Shown: positions 31,511 to 42,759, counted from the stretch's first letter. The stretch: DNA of 64,000 nt from Cristatella mucedo (GCA_009760855.2 WPIO01000023.1:1303501-1367500); one strand, 5' to 3'. Program-made: numbers and translations. The notes: generated by a model from the letters alone, not told the origin.

Positions 31511-32087
31511 TTACCGATCAGCAGTAGAAGCAGATGCGGTTGGGTCGGATGTAGAAGCATTAGCAGTTGATGTAGCAGAAGATGATGCAGTTGAATCGGA
31601 AGTAGAGGCAGTAGCAGATGAAGTTCCAGCAAGAGCAGCAATTGTTGCTTTTTGTCTAGCACTTGTTATATCAGATATATCAGGCAGAATAGCATAACAC
31701 TCACCTTGAACAATAGATGGCTGGTTTAACTCCTGATACACCTGCTATTACAGTTGATAATGTTGGTAGTTGACTGGCTATCCGTGTAGCAAAACCACAA
31801 ATTTCTCCAGGAGTATCTATAAGAGTATCAACTTTTGATATAATTTTAGTATCAAGATCCGTTGTAGCTTGTGCAAGGCCAGAACTAATTACTTTTTGAG
31901 CTTCAATGTCACACTCATCTAGATGGAATTTTTTAACTGAGGTATCAGTCATTACTGAGATATCTGAGTCAAGTGTTTGTTCATCATAGGCAGTCATTCT
32001 AGATTTAACAAGATAGTCTACATAGGATTTTAGTAGAGTGGCAGATGTAGCTAAATTAATGTCAGTAATGTCAGTAGTTGTTGCCAT
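31511..32087 (-). pseudogene. Ser/Ala/Thr-rich Polinton protein
   Basis: ATG at 32,087 follows TTATAGGAAA. The N-terminal 120 residues are mixed helical (MATTTDITDINLATSATLLK, KKFHLDECDIEAQKVISSGL). After a shift near 31,710 the chain ends in a low-complexity tail of Ser, Thr and Ala (TSSATASTSDSTASSSATST). Linker-like tails of this kind occur in surface or fibre-attached proteins. No family recognised. Confidence 0.5.
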
Positions 32088-32113
32088 TTTCCTATAATAA
32101 TAACTTACAAAAT

Positions 32114-32408
32114 TTAACAAAATAATAATGAAGTAACAATCTGAAAGCCTTGTTTAGTTTTTGGAGACTTTGATTTCTTTTCTGCTTCTAATAACATTGT
32201 GTTTATCTTACTAAGACACTCCATTAGTTTATCACATGTCTCACAAATTTCTGCAAGAATATTAGTAAATAAACTAACTAAATCAAGAATAAGTTTATCT
32301 AGTGAATGCTTAACAATTCTTTGATCATTTCCTTTTAAGTTCTTGTAGACAAATTTTCAGTGCCTTTTCTCTTGATTGCACACAGCTAAGAATTCTTGAA
32401 ATATCCAT
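32114..32408 (-). pseudogene. Small helical Polinton protein, frameshifted
   Basis: ATG at 32,408 follows TTATATAGAT. Reads MDISRILSCVQSREKALKIC, then after a shift NDQRIVKHSLDKLILDLVSL and CDKLMECLSKINTMLLEAEK, a coiled-coil pattern, ending with a Lys-rich stretch. Not recognised. Confidence 0.45.
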
Positions 32409-32465
32409 ATCTATATAAATAATAATTTTTTTATAATTTATCTTCTTCGTTTGTGTAATGATATT

Positions 32466-32774
32466 CTACTCCTTTTGTGTTTGATATTCTACTCCTTCTT
32501 CAAAGCAAAATGCTAGTTCATAACCTTCATCTTCAGGATTGTAATCTGGGTCATCTTCAGAATCAGTTTCATCTTCAATTTCGTCAGTACCATATTCAGA
32601 ATCGGTATCATCTTCAATTTCTACTTCATCAGTTTTAATTTCAGTCATTTCTATAATAGTAGATTTTCTTATTTTAAAATAAATTATTCCTGCCTCTTTC
32701 AATATCAACTCTTCTTTAATCTTTTCATACTCAATTAAATTTTTAATGCATGCATTTCGTTGGTTTTCTCTCAT
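32466..32774 (-). CDS. Acidic protein, intact frame
   Basis: 102 codons. A basic helical start (MRENQRNACIKNLIEYEKIK) is followed by a long acidic region with repeated units (EDDTDSEYGTDEIEDETDSE). In-frame ATG at 32,643 (MTEIKTDEVEIED) may be the true start. Acidic low-complexity proteins can act as DNA-mimic or chaperone-type factors; nothing more specific can be said. Confidence 0.45.
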   Translation of the reverse strand: MRENQRNACIKNLIEYEKIKEELILKEAGIIYFKIRKSTIIEMTEIKTDEVEIEDDTDSEYGTDEIEDETDSEDDPDYNPEDEGYELAFCFEEGVEYQTQKE

Positions 32775-32827
32775 AAATCATGTTCAATTATGACTTTTAT
32801 TTCTGGTTTTGGCAATGATCAGTCAGC

Positions 32828-33069
32828 TTTTCGTTTAGGTGTATATATAAATATATTTTAATTACATTCAATACACTTTCCACAACTTTCTTGTATTCTG
32901 GAGTGACCATAAGCAATTTAATGAATCCCGCAGTCCAACCAGTATCGTTTTGAGTCAAAAGCGGAGTGCTTTCTTAGATTGTGTGATAGTATAAATTTGA
33001 TGATTTCTTGTTTGTAATCTAGAATCTGTAATCTCGTACAACATACGTCGAAACCAATTCTAAGACAAC
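32828..33069 (-). other. Region after the polymerase break, uncertain coding
   Basis: A frame reads YHTI-stop-ESTPLLTQNDTGWTAG and FIKLLMVTPEYKKVVESVLN. It could be the end of the polymerase after an internal deletion, or a separate small gene. The polymerase palm motifs expected here are absent. Confidence 0.35.
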
Positions 33070-36047
33070 CTTATAAAGAATATAACCACTAAGCCAATTG
33101 CTCTGAGAAAAACTCTTTACCCTATGAATTTTAGTAAAATACATAGCCCTTTCCAAAGCAATCTGCAGATTTCTATTGTGAATATCATATTTACCTTTGG
33201 CTCTAAATCAATAACTAGTTTCTCTAACACACTTTCATAATAAATTAATTTCTTCTTCTCATCTTTCACTAAAGTACTCTCTTAGTATTTTGAAAATTCT
33301 TTTAACTTTCCTCTTTGTAGGTAAAAGAGGATAATCAGAATAGGTATCGTGTAAGTCTTTTCAGCGAAACATATCAACCTCAAAAGCATAACCAATATAT
33401 GAGTTTTCTATTATTGCTAATTTTTTCTTTGTAAAAGAATCAATCTGTTTCTGATCCAAGAATCTAAAATTATTTGTTGGTAAGAATTGTGTCATTGCTA
33501 TTGCATAAAGAGAATTAGCGTCTATATAGTGTAACCAACTCTTATTTTTTGTCTCATTAAAAGTAGAAGCCATTTCGTTATTGGCTTTAAGATGCTTGCG
33601 AGATGCTTGTATAATTCCTCCTCGGATAGCACTCTCGAAGAAATCAAAATGTTAAAAACGTGTCAATAAATCTAATCTAACTTTTGAATATCTCTAACCA
33701 GCACACCAAACTAAACCAGGAGCAATAAAGAAGTTAGCTAAGTCTAGAGCATCTATTCTCTTTGACAAATTTCCAAAATGTTGAAATACATCAGCTAATA
33801 GAAGAACATCCATAGTAAGATAAATATCACTATACGTTTTTAAAATATCTTCTTTAGTTGGATCTATTTTCCCAATTAAGTTTCAGACTTTTAGTGCCCT
33901 TTCATATTCTCTTTCTTCAATGCCGTCATCATCTAAAGTACTATAAAAACTCTTTCTATCTGGTAATCTGTATTCTTCTAACTTTGAGAATGAATCGACA
34001 TACTCATATGGAAAAATTTTCTTTCTCTGTTAACAACTCAAATTCTTCTCCAGTTAATATAGAAAGTATTTTCTAGTATACTCCAAAGTTTTGCCAGACT
34101 CAACAACATTCTTAACTAAATCTGCCAAACCCTTATTGAATATTTGAAGCGAATCTCTAAAACTCAATGAACCTATTTCTATATTGATATGTTTCTCTAT
34201 ATTGTTTGCTATCACATTCTTTTTTAATCTTTGATCATTAAACTCTTGTACTAATAAATGAGCATAATATCATTTTAAATTATGAATAAAACAGGTAATT
34301 TAAATTTATCAGCAATAATATTAATATTTAGATTACAACTAGCATGTGCTGCTCCGCAATGTTTACCTGTGAGGTTACAATGATCTAGAATGTTTTATTT
34401 TTTTAATCTAAATTACAAATATAACGAGTAGTAGCAGAATTAAACTCTCTATTCTCATCTTCTGTTATAGTACTTTAATCAAATTTCTCACGTTGAGGAA
34501 GACTCTCTTTCAACAATTTCTTAATAGAATCAACTTCATCTAGCAGACTCTTAAGTTACTCTCTAACATTACTTGCTCCATTAAACAAGTTAAAACCTTG
34601 TTTTTTCATTATAATCAATTATTGTATATGCTCCAGAGTAAGGATATGTGTTTTTCAAAGGAACCTTGTGGTGAGCTAGTATCTTCTTTGTCCGTTTTTT
34701 TACATTAGTCAACAGGCATTCAAAATATGCTTAAGCAGCATAAGGACACCACAATGTTTTTAAAAATTCTCGAAAATAACAAAGATTACCAGTTTCTACT
34801 TTTCTATTGTTTACTTTTGGCATTTTTATTCTTGACTTTCAACTGTTTCCTTTCTTGAAAGCTTCATGCAATATGAGAATCTAATCTGTCCTGCGAATAA
34901 AATCTACGTAAACATCTTTTACAAGTTAATTGAGTACCATGGCCTTTTGAACTTATGCACAAACCATTAAAATGTCTAATGATAACATAATATGAGTTAG
35001 TCTTCTCTTTATTACTAAATAGTAGAAGGTCTAAGTGTTTCTCCTTTTCTTCAACAACTACTATTAAAGGACTTGGACTTTTATTATCATATTCAAAAAA
35101 ACGTATTGAAATATTAAATAATTCTGCTAAGATAGGAATATCACTAAAAATTAATGCTTGAGAAGGATAACCTAGTCTTGCATTAAATAACTCTTCTAAT
35201 TTTGGTAATAAAATGAGAAGAGCACTCAAATAGTATTACATTTAAATCTATAATTGATTCTGGATTATTGTCTCTCCAATGTAAAAATATAAAAGCACAC
35301 CATAAGCACAACAGTTATCTGATTCATTCTTTACATTAACAGCAGATTTCTTATTTCTAATCCAACAGGCATTGGTCAATAATTCCCTCCAAAATTATGT
35401 CTAAAATAAGTGAACTTTGCATATAAAGAATTAATGCCAACTAAGCTCCAACTAGACCCTTTCTCTAACCATTCCTCAACTCTTTTCTTGAAAGAAACAA
35501 TCTGCATTCTAATTACTTTATCAATATCTGAAATTCTATTTATTTTTGCGTTGCTTACTCCAGCGAAAGGTTGGTAGTCATAGGTGCCATTCTTAGCAGT
35601 TAGAATAGAAGAAACAACCATTGTTAATTTTAAATAACTCTTAGTTTTAAGTAACTCTCTAATTAGTCTCTTTAAATTTGTGCTTGTTCTATCAAATAGT
35701 CTATCAAAGTCTATTTCATTTCTTTCTAAACCTCCATATTCATAATCCATGAACTTACCATCAGATGAGACGCGACCTAAAAACCAACCTGTTTCTTCAA
35801 TCCTCATTAATCTTCTAGCCTCTCTTTCAAATGACCAATCCTTTTTCTTTATCTTATTAAAGGGAATTTCTACACTTGTATTAGGAATTGCTTGCAAGCT
35901 AGCTATCATAGTGTCTAAACTAGTCTTTGAAAAAAGGATCTTTTGGAAGAAGGCCTGTTCTTTTTCCAACCTCTTCTCTAACACGTCTTTCATGATCACT
36001 GACCTTTTCACCCTTCCGCCGCATAAAATCATCATTTCCTGAGACAT
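33070..36047 (-). pseudogene. Protein-primed family B DNA polymerase, truncated
   Basis: Replicates the element using a terminal protein. The long N-terminal region starts at ATG 36,047 (after TTATATAA) and stays open for 223 codons. Then come a C2H2-type finger (LTCKRCLRRFYSQDRLDSHI), an exonuclease block in which AYFECLL stands where a catalytic Asp is usual, the LDHCNLTGKHCGAAHASCNL and FHNLK-TGA-YYAHLLVQEF blocks, then LTMDVLLLADVFQHFGN, AIRGGIIQASRKHLKANN, and palm motif A in WLHYIDANSLYAIAM. The chain continues to KIHRVKSFSQSNWLSGYI and then stops being recognisable. The later palm motifs, including the Tyr-x-Asp-Thr-Asp box, are missing. At least six frameshifts and several stops. Normal relatives exceed 1,000 residues. 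Confidence 0.85.
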
Positions 36048-36106
36048 TTATATAATATAAACAATTTCTTTAAATCAAATTACAAAGTGGCTGAATTTTA
36101 TAATAA

Positions 36107-36273
36107 GCTTTACTATAATATATCCACTAAGTTTGGTTGAGTATTCATAGAGAAGTATGTTTTTGAATGTCATGGAGACTAGGGACTTGAGCAAGCACGA
36201 GAAAAGCGAACGGAGTGAGCTTGTTGATGTGCGGAGGTCGAGCCCTAGGCTACATAACATTCAAAAACATACT
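36107..36273 (-). repeat. Polinton right terminal inverted repeat
   Basis: Reverse complement of the left end, finishing ACATTCAAAAACATACT. It contains its own inner inverted copy (AGTATGTTTTTGAATGT at about 36,150). The adjacent six bases (ACAATC) do not match those outside the left end (GCGAGA). Confidence 0.92.
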
Positions 36274-37050
36274 ACAATCATCGGACGGGCCGACGCTGTC
36301 GCTCAGTGGTCAGTGTAGCGTATTCACTACCAAGCGTCCCGACCAAGAATCCTGCTTGCGACAGGATTCTAGCCGTTTGAATGAAACCACGCCATAATCC
36401 AAAGGCTCAATGCGCCTTCGTCGCGCTCGCAGTGAGATGGTAACCTAGAAAGTGCCCCGGCAAGGTATCGCAACAATGCACAAGCAGCCGCAGTGCGTCT
36501 CCGATATCAAAACAGGCCCATACAACCTTTTAATCATCCACAGAAATTTAATTAAAAAAAAACTCAGAAATTCAGAGACGGGCAAAGTGACATGAAAATT
36601 TCCTCTCTGAATTCTTGCATGCCATTTGTAGGCGATGCAGTTGCAGCTACGAGCAGCGTCTGGATCCAGTGTAGGGAGAGAACTCCCTGTTCAGTCTGAA
36701 CATGGCACTGCGTGTTAAAAAGTTAGAGATTAACTTATTCGGAAAACTCAATAATAAAGCGGCAGAAGAGTCTTAACAGCTATTGCCGCCGCTTGCAGTG
36801 AGCAATAAAGGATAGCCCACTGCACGACTCGACAAGAGTGAGCATCCAACCCCTAAGCCGAGAGTCATGTATCCTTGCTTTAACGTCCTGCCCTGTGCCT
36901 TGTACGCATAGGCAGTGTACATATTTTATAACCACGCTGATTTTTAGTCATTTACGAGGTAATTTATTGACCTGCTTATCTCAAAACGAGAATTAAACAG
37001 CACATCCTTTCAGCGGTAATGCACCACGGTACCCTGCCGCCTACGACGCC
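36274..37050. other. Right flank; degraded SINE1 at 36,735-36,850
   Basis: Between the Polinton and the ENSA promoter. 36,735-36,850 is a poorly preserved minus-strand SINE1 (GGCAGAAGAGTCTTAACAGC and the ATAAAGGATAGCCCACTGC side). A tRNA-like GTCGCTCAGTGGTCAG at 36,299 hints at another old SINE. Confidence 0.5.
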
Positions 37051-37055
37051 CGCTG

Positions 37056-37092
37056 ATTGGTCAATGAAGCGGCCGGTGAATTCCTGACGTCA
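37056..37092 (+). promoter_or_regulatory. ENSA promoter elements: inverted CCAAT and CRE
   Basis: An inverted CCAAT box (ATTGG, 37,056-37,060) and a perfect cAMP-response element TGACGTCA (37,085-37,092) lie 90-125 bp upstream of the ENSA start codon in a CpG-rich stretch without a TATA box. Confidence 0.6.
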
Positions 37093-37181
37093 GCCTCTCT
37101 CCGCAAGGTTGAGGTCGGTAGAAGTCCTACCCTCCATCTTACGCCGACAGCTGCGCGCGAGGTTGTTACTCTCCCTTAAGC

Positions 37182-37262
37182 ATGGCTTCAGAAGAAGTTG
37201 CGCAGGGTGCCGGTCTGGAGCCCATGGACTCGCAGGAAGCGGAAGAGGGGCAAGATAATGCG
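37182..37262 (+). CDS. ENSA: Endosulfine (ENSA/ARPP19), coding exon 1
   Basis: Exon 1 encodes MASEEVAQGAGLEPMDSQEA and seven more residues, an acidic, disordered start as in other endosulfines. It ends in phase 0 at GCG|GTGGGT, a weak but valid donor. The product, when phosphorylated by Greatwall kinase, inhibits PP2A-B55 and so allows mitotic entry. The three exons give about 123 residues, matching the usual 110-120. The intron that follows is 5.5 kb and is filled with LINE A and SINE1 pieces. The Polinton right end lies only 0.9 kb upstream. Confidence 0.85.
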
Positions 37263-37966
37263 GTGGGTTTTGTTGCTAATCTCTGGCTGCTCCAGCACGT
37301 TGTGCTAGCGACCGGCCCAGTGGCCGCGGGCGCTCTGTTATGCCCAGCGGCTTCTGCGGGCTGCCCTACAGCCTTCGGGTTCTAAACAATTGCGCGCACT
37401 CGTTGCCGCGCGCGACGCGTGTTCACGGGCCCGGCGCTGATAGTGTGCTGACGCGGCTTTCTTGAAACCGCTAGCCGCCCGCAGCATTTACTGTGCGGCA
37501 GGCGCCCGGCAGAGCCTGGGACTGCTGTTTTCCTCTGAATGGTTCAATTCAGTTTCCAGTTTAAAATTTAATAGAGATCGTCCCACGATGCTATTGAACC
37601 GTTTACAGGGCCCTTGGTGGCAGACGTCGGCGGGTGGTTCACCTTGCAGCTTCGCTATTCTCGGCTCCGTGCTAAGTAGTAAGGCTCTGGCACTTCACCA
37701 CCCAGGCTATGGGGTTTAGGCCTGCTGTATTTCCTGACACACATGGGGTGATACCTATCACGACTCTTCTGCCGCTGTATGATTGAGACTGTTGAATCAG
37801 CAGGCTTTTTAATTTTTTTTTGTTATCACCCCGGTTGACGGTGCCATCCGTTCTCGTTTTAGCGTTTAGTTTGCTGTTACAGCGTCAGTTTTGCGGTTGG
37901 CTCAGATTTTTCGTTCGCGTATGTTCAGCTGCATTGTATGTATTCAACTTACGCGACGCCTTAGGT
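37263..37966 (+). other. Start of ENSA intron 1
   Basis: CpG-rich at first, then ordinary sequence. No additional exon recognised. Confidence 0.5.
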
Positions 37967-38592
37967 GTAATAATAATAATAATAATAATGTACTTGATAA
38001 AGCGCCCTCAGAGAACTTAATCTCTCTCTCTAGGCGCTTTACATTTGCTGCAAAGTGAAATGCAATTGAATGGTAAGTAAAATCATGCTTGAAAAACAAA
38101 CAAAATGAATAACATGGTTAGGGGTGACATGCACAGGGTCAGCATGCAAATGTGGTTAGTAGCAGCATGCACAGTGTCAGCACACATAAGCAAATGGAGG
38201 ACGAATCACGGGGACCCACTAAATGCTATCCTAAATATGTGTGTTTTTAAGTTCCTTTTAAATGTGGTCAGGTCAGGGGATGTTCTGACGCAGGTCGGGA
38301 GGGAGTTCCAAGCTTTGGGAGCATAACAACTAAATGCACGGTCTCCAAAGGATTTGAGGTTTGTACGAGGTATTTCTAGACTGTTGGATTCCGAAAAGCG
38401 GGTGGTACGATGCTTGGCTTGATGGGGGAGTATGTCGGAGAGATAGACTGGAGCCATAGAATGAAGGGACCTAAAAGTGAGCGACAAAACCTTGGAAGTC
38501 AATCTGTTGCTTGACTGGTAGCCAGTGCAGGTCGGCAAGAAGTGGAGTAATGTGGCAACTGCGAGGCTCACGACCGTGTAGCCGAGCAAGTT
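37967..38592 (-). mobile_element. LINE A fragment in ENSA intron 1
   Basis: Minus-strand copy from an (ATT)n tail through the 3' hairpin and 3' UTR to the region beyond the RT. It has close similarity to the copy in the Polinton (18,880-19,489), so it is among the younger ones. Homology stops near 38,592. Confidence 0.9.
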
Positions 38593-39029
38593 TTGTAATA
38601 GACTGCACCTCAACGTCACTTATAGAACGTTTAGTTTCAGCAAACTGTCAGTGACAGTAACGAGTCTCTGTGCTGTCTTACCTGCCGAACTTCGTTACTC
38701 TTGCAGTGTCGGTAAAATCACTTTACTTGGCCTCGTGAAATTTGTACGTGTCGTAATAGTGTACTGGGCAAGGCTATTGTATACTAACAAACAAAAATGG
38801 TCAGCCAGAGGCAGGCAGGTTTGGTGTATTCAGAGCAGAAGAGTTGTAAAGGTATTATCGGTCTTCTTGAAGGCTGGCAGTAATCCAGACTTATGGAGAA
38901 AGTAAAAATATGCTTAGCATATTTTCGTAGGAAAGCTAGGCTGCTGTGCTGTCAGCTCATTTATCATGCACGACATACCAGTTCAGAGTGACTGATTCAA
39001 GGCATTTTTTGGTTGAGTATGAAGATCTG

Positions 39030-39262
39030 TAAATAAATAAATACAATCAATACAATAATATAATACAATCAATACAATAAAATAAAATCCTGGCTGATTA
39101 AACAGCCTCTTTTTGTATAGCAACAGAAGAGCCTTTGCGGCTATCACCACCGCTTGCATTGGCGATAAAGAATCGCCCACTACAGGAATCGAACCCACGA
39201 CCTCGGTCCCTGAGGTCGTGAAGGCAACCACCTTACCTAGTGTGCCATCACGGCTCACCAAT
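39030..39262 (-). repeat. SINE1 copy in ENSA intron 1
   Basis: Nearly complete minus-strand copy with an AT-rich tail (39,030-39,090), body, inverted B box (GGAATCGAACCC), the palindromic ACCTCGGTCCCTGAGGT stem, and the tRNA 5' end (GTGCCATCACGGCTC). Confidence 0.88.
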
Positions 39263-41784
39263 CTGTAGATAGTCTGCTGACTGCACAGACTACAGGTCCT
39301 TTAAGTAAGGGCCTAGGGAGAAGACCTTATGGATATCTAAGGCAAAGGAAGTTTATTGTTCTGAGACATTTGTAAGGGAAGCCAGCAAGTGTGTTCCTTA
39401 AGAACTCTATCCAGCCTGTACCCGATCAAAGACGTGGAATCCTGCATGTTTTGAGTTAGCCGTGGTCGTTACCAAGGCCTATGGAAGTTGTGATACATTT
39501 AAAGAAAGGGATTGATTTTGTGCATATCGTGCTGCGGTGAATCCTTGTCTGTTGCCTGTAGTGAAGCCTATGTTGATAGGCCAGCTGTTAAAGCTGCCCC
39601 TCTCTCTTATGGCCAACTTACTCATCCATGTTCTTATTGATCAATCCCTGAGCAAAGCCTTTTCCCAATTGAACAGCAAGACAGAACATGCCCATAGGCC
39701 ATCAAACACAATTAGCTATCAGGAGTAACGCCTTGCCCTGACGAAATATTTGCCCACATGGCCTGATTTCTTCTAACTGGGTCATTTTGGTTAAATTTTC
39801 TCTCATCCGAGTTGTCCTATGGCAGGGCTTATAGATGTGGCATTGCTCATGACTGACTTTATCTAATTGTCAAACCTGGCCGGCCAGTTCAATTGGTCTT
39901 TTCTCATCACTGATATTTGACTGTACCAATCAAAATCAGAGTGGCTGAGCCTAGTCTGTGGTATCTAAAAAGCTTCTCATATAATAGCCGATTTTGAGAA
40001 TGACAACGACGCCCTGTCACCAGGTTGACATCTTATTAGTGGTACAGTGAATCTGCCATCGAATGCCATTGGCATTAGCATCCTGTTATGTTGTTATCTT
40101 TGTTGAGGAGCAGCATATCACTGCATTTCTAACAATGCAGCCATGGATACAGGTGTGGGATAAATGCAATTCCTTAGACCTGCTTTACTATTGCTATCGT
40201 TGCGCTTGTCATTGCAGGAGAAAAAATGTCTTCCAATACAATGGTTTTGCTGTTGCCACGCCAGTGCAAGAAGTGTGGTATCACAGCAAGTAACAAGCTA
40301 GTGTACAAGACTAGTACTCAAAGGTCGGACCGTGTGCACGGTACTAGTTTATTAACCTGTTGATAACAGGTTAAGTTTGAGAGCTCGTTGAGAAAATTGT
40401 ACCTCGTGATTCAGCTCTAAACTTTAGGCCCTAGATGGGATAGAGGCTACTGGTAGCTGCCGAACTTTCACTTTTAGTAGCAAACAAATTGAGAGTAAAA
40501 AAAAATGTTTAACTGTTAACAGTGGCATTTGTTGTGTAAGCACACTAAGCAGTGCCACCCGACTCCCTCTGGGGTCTTACCATTGAAATTGTGATTGGCT
40601 GGATTGCTAACCTCCAATGTCGAGCCAGTCTTGTTTTCCAATTCAGACAAGACAATCTATCTTTTTTCTTCTACAGCCCAGTGATGTAGGGCTATTTAAG
40701 CACTGGATCATTAACCTTTTTTATGAAACAATGTGTTTATGTTGTACTCTGGTTGCTTGTTGTGGTAGACTGCCATTTATTATATTCTGTAACCCTCATT
40801 GAGGCATTCAAGGGTGACCCCGGCAACGTTCATGTTGCATCGGCAGCTTGGGGGGGGGGGTGATGGTCAGCCTTAGTTGATGCCCGAAAAGGACCCTAAG
40901 GACCACCTGTTAACCGAGCAGGCCACACAAACAAGGGTTATTCTTCAATGTGATGCATGTTTGTTGGCACAGCACTTATCCTTTTCAATCCGTTAGGTGA
41001 GCTGTAGCCTGTTGCAAACCTGCAAGTAAGTACTCTCGTGGAATGCCGAGCGAGTATGGAGCTGCTAGCACATGGTGATTGGCAGAAACTGGAGTGCTAG
41101 AAGGAGATCCTTGCAGTGTGAAGTATCAACAGTTGGTAAATCATTAGTTGACCACTCTTTTCTTGCCAGCCGTTGGCTGCACGCACAGCTGCAACAGACA
41201 TCAATTGATCCTAAATAGAGTGATTAAATGCAAATGCACGCCTTAACTCGTGCTCCCACGTTGAAAAGATTGCATTTATTAAATTGTTAGTTTACCATAA
41301 TGTATCATAAAGCCCCATTCGTACAATCAAACTTTCATCCAAATTCACTAATTTGCCCATTTTTTTAAAGTTGACAAAACTAGTATCGTGGATATAATCA
41401 AGCCCAACTCGTCTTATCATGGTCTTGCTCTGCACTCTGTATGGGTGCCTCTTTGGTCTGCCCTACAAAAAGAGACTTAGTTATCAAAAGGGCTTGAAAG
41501 AAATTGCTTTCTTGCTCCTTCGACACCCACAAAGATAAGGATACTTATTTGCCTCAAGGAATTCCAGAAGTCACAGTGGAATACATAGACACACATCATC
41601 ATCATCATCAGGTATTGCTGGTAAAGGTTTCAAGCTACCATGACAGGCCAGCAGCACCTTACTCCAGATACAGTCGTGTGCTACTGAAAGGTAGTCGTAC
41701 TTTTAATTCAAAATTTCCACACTTATCGAATTATGCACTTTGACGTTATACTCATGCCTTCCGATGTAATCTCCAACCAGTTCT
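39263..41784 (+). other. ENSA intron 1 interior, nothing recognised
   Basis: About 2.5 kb without a recognisable exon, RNA gene or repeat unit. A run of ten G residues lies near 40,851. Confidence 0.45.
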
Positions 41785-41934
41785 TCAAACAAGGCTTTCT
41801 TATCTGTGTGGGTGACATTCTGCTCTATTTGTGTTTTGATCTTTCTTGGTCTTTCTGCACATCGGATTCTTTCAATTGCATTTCCCTTTGCAGCAAATGT
41901 AAAGCGCCTAGAAAGAGATTAAGCTCTCTGAGGG
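41785..41934 (+). mobile_element. Internally deleted LINE A fragment
   Basis: Some 80 bp matching the RT active-site region (AAGGCTTTC...GGTGACATTCTGC) is joined directly to the last 70 bp of the 3' UTR with the hairpin. More than 1 kb of LINE sequence is missing between them. The (ATT)n tail is replaced by a SINE1. Confidence 0.65.
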
Positions 41935-42029
41935 ATAAAGGATCGCCCACCACAGGAATCGAACCCACGACCTCGGGACCGAGGTCATGAAAGCAACCGC
42001 CTTACCTAGTGTGCCATTACGGCTCACCA
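41935..42029 (-). repeat. SINE1 fragment fused to the LINE A end
   Basis: Minus-strand SINE1 head (ATAAAGGATCGCCCACC, inverted B box, palindrome, GTGCCATTACGGCTC). Its body and tail are missing exactly where the LINE A fragment ends. Confidence 0.8.
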
Positions 42030-42759
42030 AATAGTAACTAATGTGCCATAGGATGCACTCGCTTCGTCGACATTAGGTAATATGCACGCTTCCATAAATC
42101 TCCCGAATCTTATAGTATTTTCTACCTTCTACGTTGGCCTCATACTGATATTTGAGCCAAAATTTAGGTACTCCACTATGCCCTCGTAACTCGGGTGCTT
42201 AGCATTTGTTAGATGGTATGTGCTGTTTAGTAGCTTATCTGCTTGCTGGTATAATGTATTTCCACTTGAAAGACTAAATGGTTATAGTACAGGCGAATTT
42301 TGTATGGGCCACTCGAAGCCAAGTGGCTTTTAGTGGCTACTGCTATTCTGTCTTTACAACCATGGACTGAGGAGTGACTACAGAAAGCTATGTGAGTAGA
42401 ATTGGTCTATTTAAGCTGTGTAGGTAAATAAATACTTTATTACACGAGCATCCGATGCCATATATTCCATTTAATCTGTTCATACTGTTTAGGCTGTCCT
42501 GATAAACATTGAATTCGACAATATGTCAATGGGAATGCAAAGCAACAGACCTAGTAGTAGAAGGCTTGCGATTGTGCTTACAAGCACAAATACTATACAC
42601 TGGAGTGTAGCTCGCATTAATCACGGTCGTTTAGTTATCACTGTGTCAGATTCTGCTCATATGGGCATGTCGGTTTGCTGGTTTCCATATGCCTGTTGTG
42701 CTTTGCGGCAACCAAGTTTGGCTGTAGTTAATAGAGTAAATCTGATCTCTTTTTTACAG
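42030..42759 (+). other. End of ENSA intron 1
   Basis: No separate element recognised. The polypyrimidine-AG acceptor TTTTTTACAG closes the intron at 42,759. Confidence 0.5.

Larger units (their letters stand above)
17099..36273. mobile_element. Maverick/Polinton DNA transposon (virus-like), decayed
   Basis: A 19.2-kb AT-rich unit with terminal inverted repeats of about 167 bp. Without the later LINE and SINE insertions it is about 17.3 kb, within the usual 15-20 kb for Polintons. It carries the hallmark gene set: retroviral-type integrase, protein-primed family B DNA polymerase, adenain-like protease, double-jelly-roll capsid protein and a second capsid-type protein. Cargo includes a YqaJ-type nuclease, an HNH-AP2 endonuclease and tail-fibre-like proteins. 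Genes lie on both strands in blocks. Frameshifts and in-frame stops in most genes show that this copy is dead. No matching 6-bp target duplication is seen. The two end repeats differ at roughly one position in eight, so the insertion is not recent. Confidence 0.93.

Noticed and set aside
20322-36047. A full alternative genetic code in the Polinton
   Set aside because: CAA/CAG and TGG are common in the same genes, frameshifts are frequent, and some stops sit at Gly or Tyr positions of relatives. Kept only as a low-probability finding for TGA.
17099-36273. The AT-rich block as bacterial, mitochondrial or phage contamination
   Set aside because: Host LINE and SINE copies with target duplications are inserted inside it, and it has Polinton ends.
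36296-36385. tRNA-like sequence next to the Polinton
   Set aside because: Only an A-box-like stretch; no B box and no cloverleaf.
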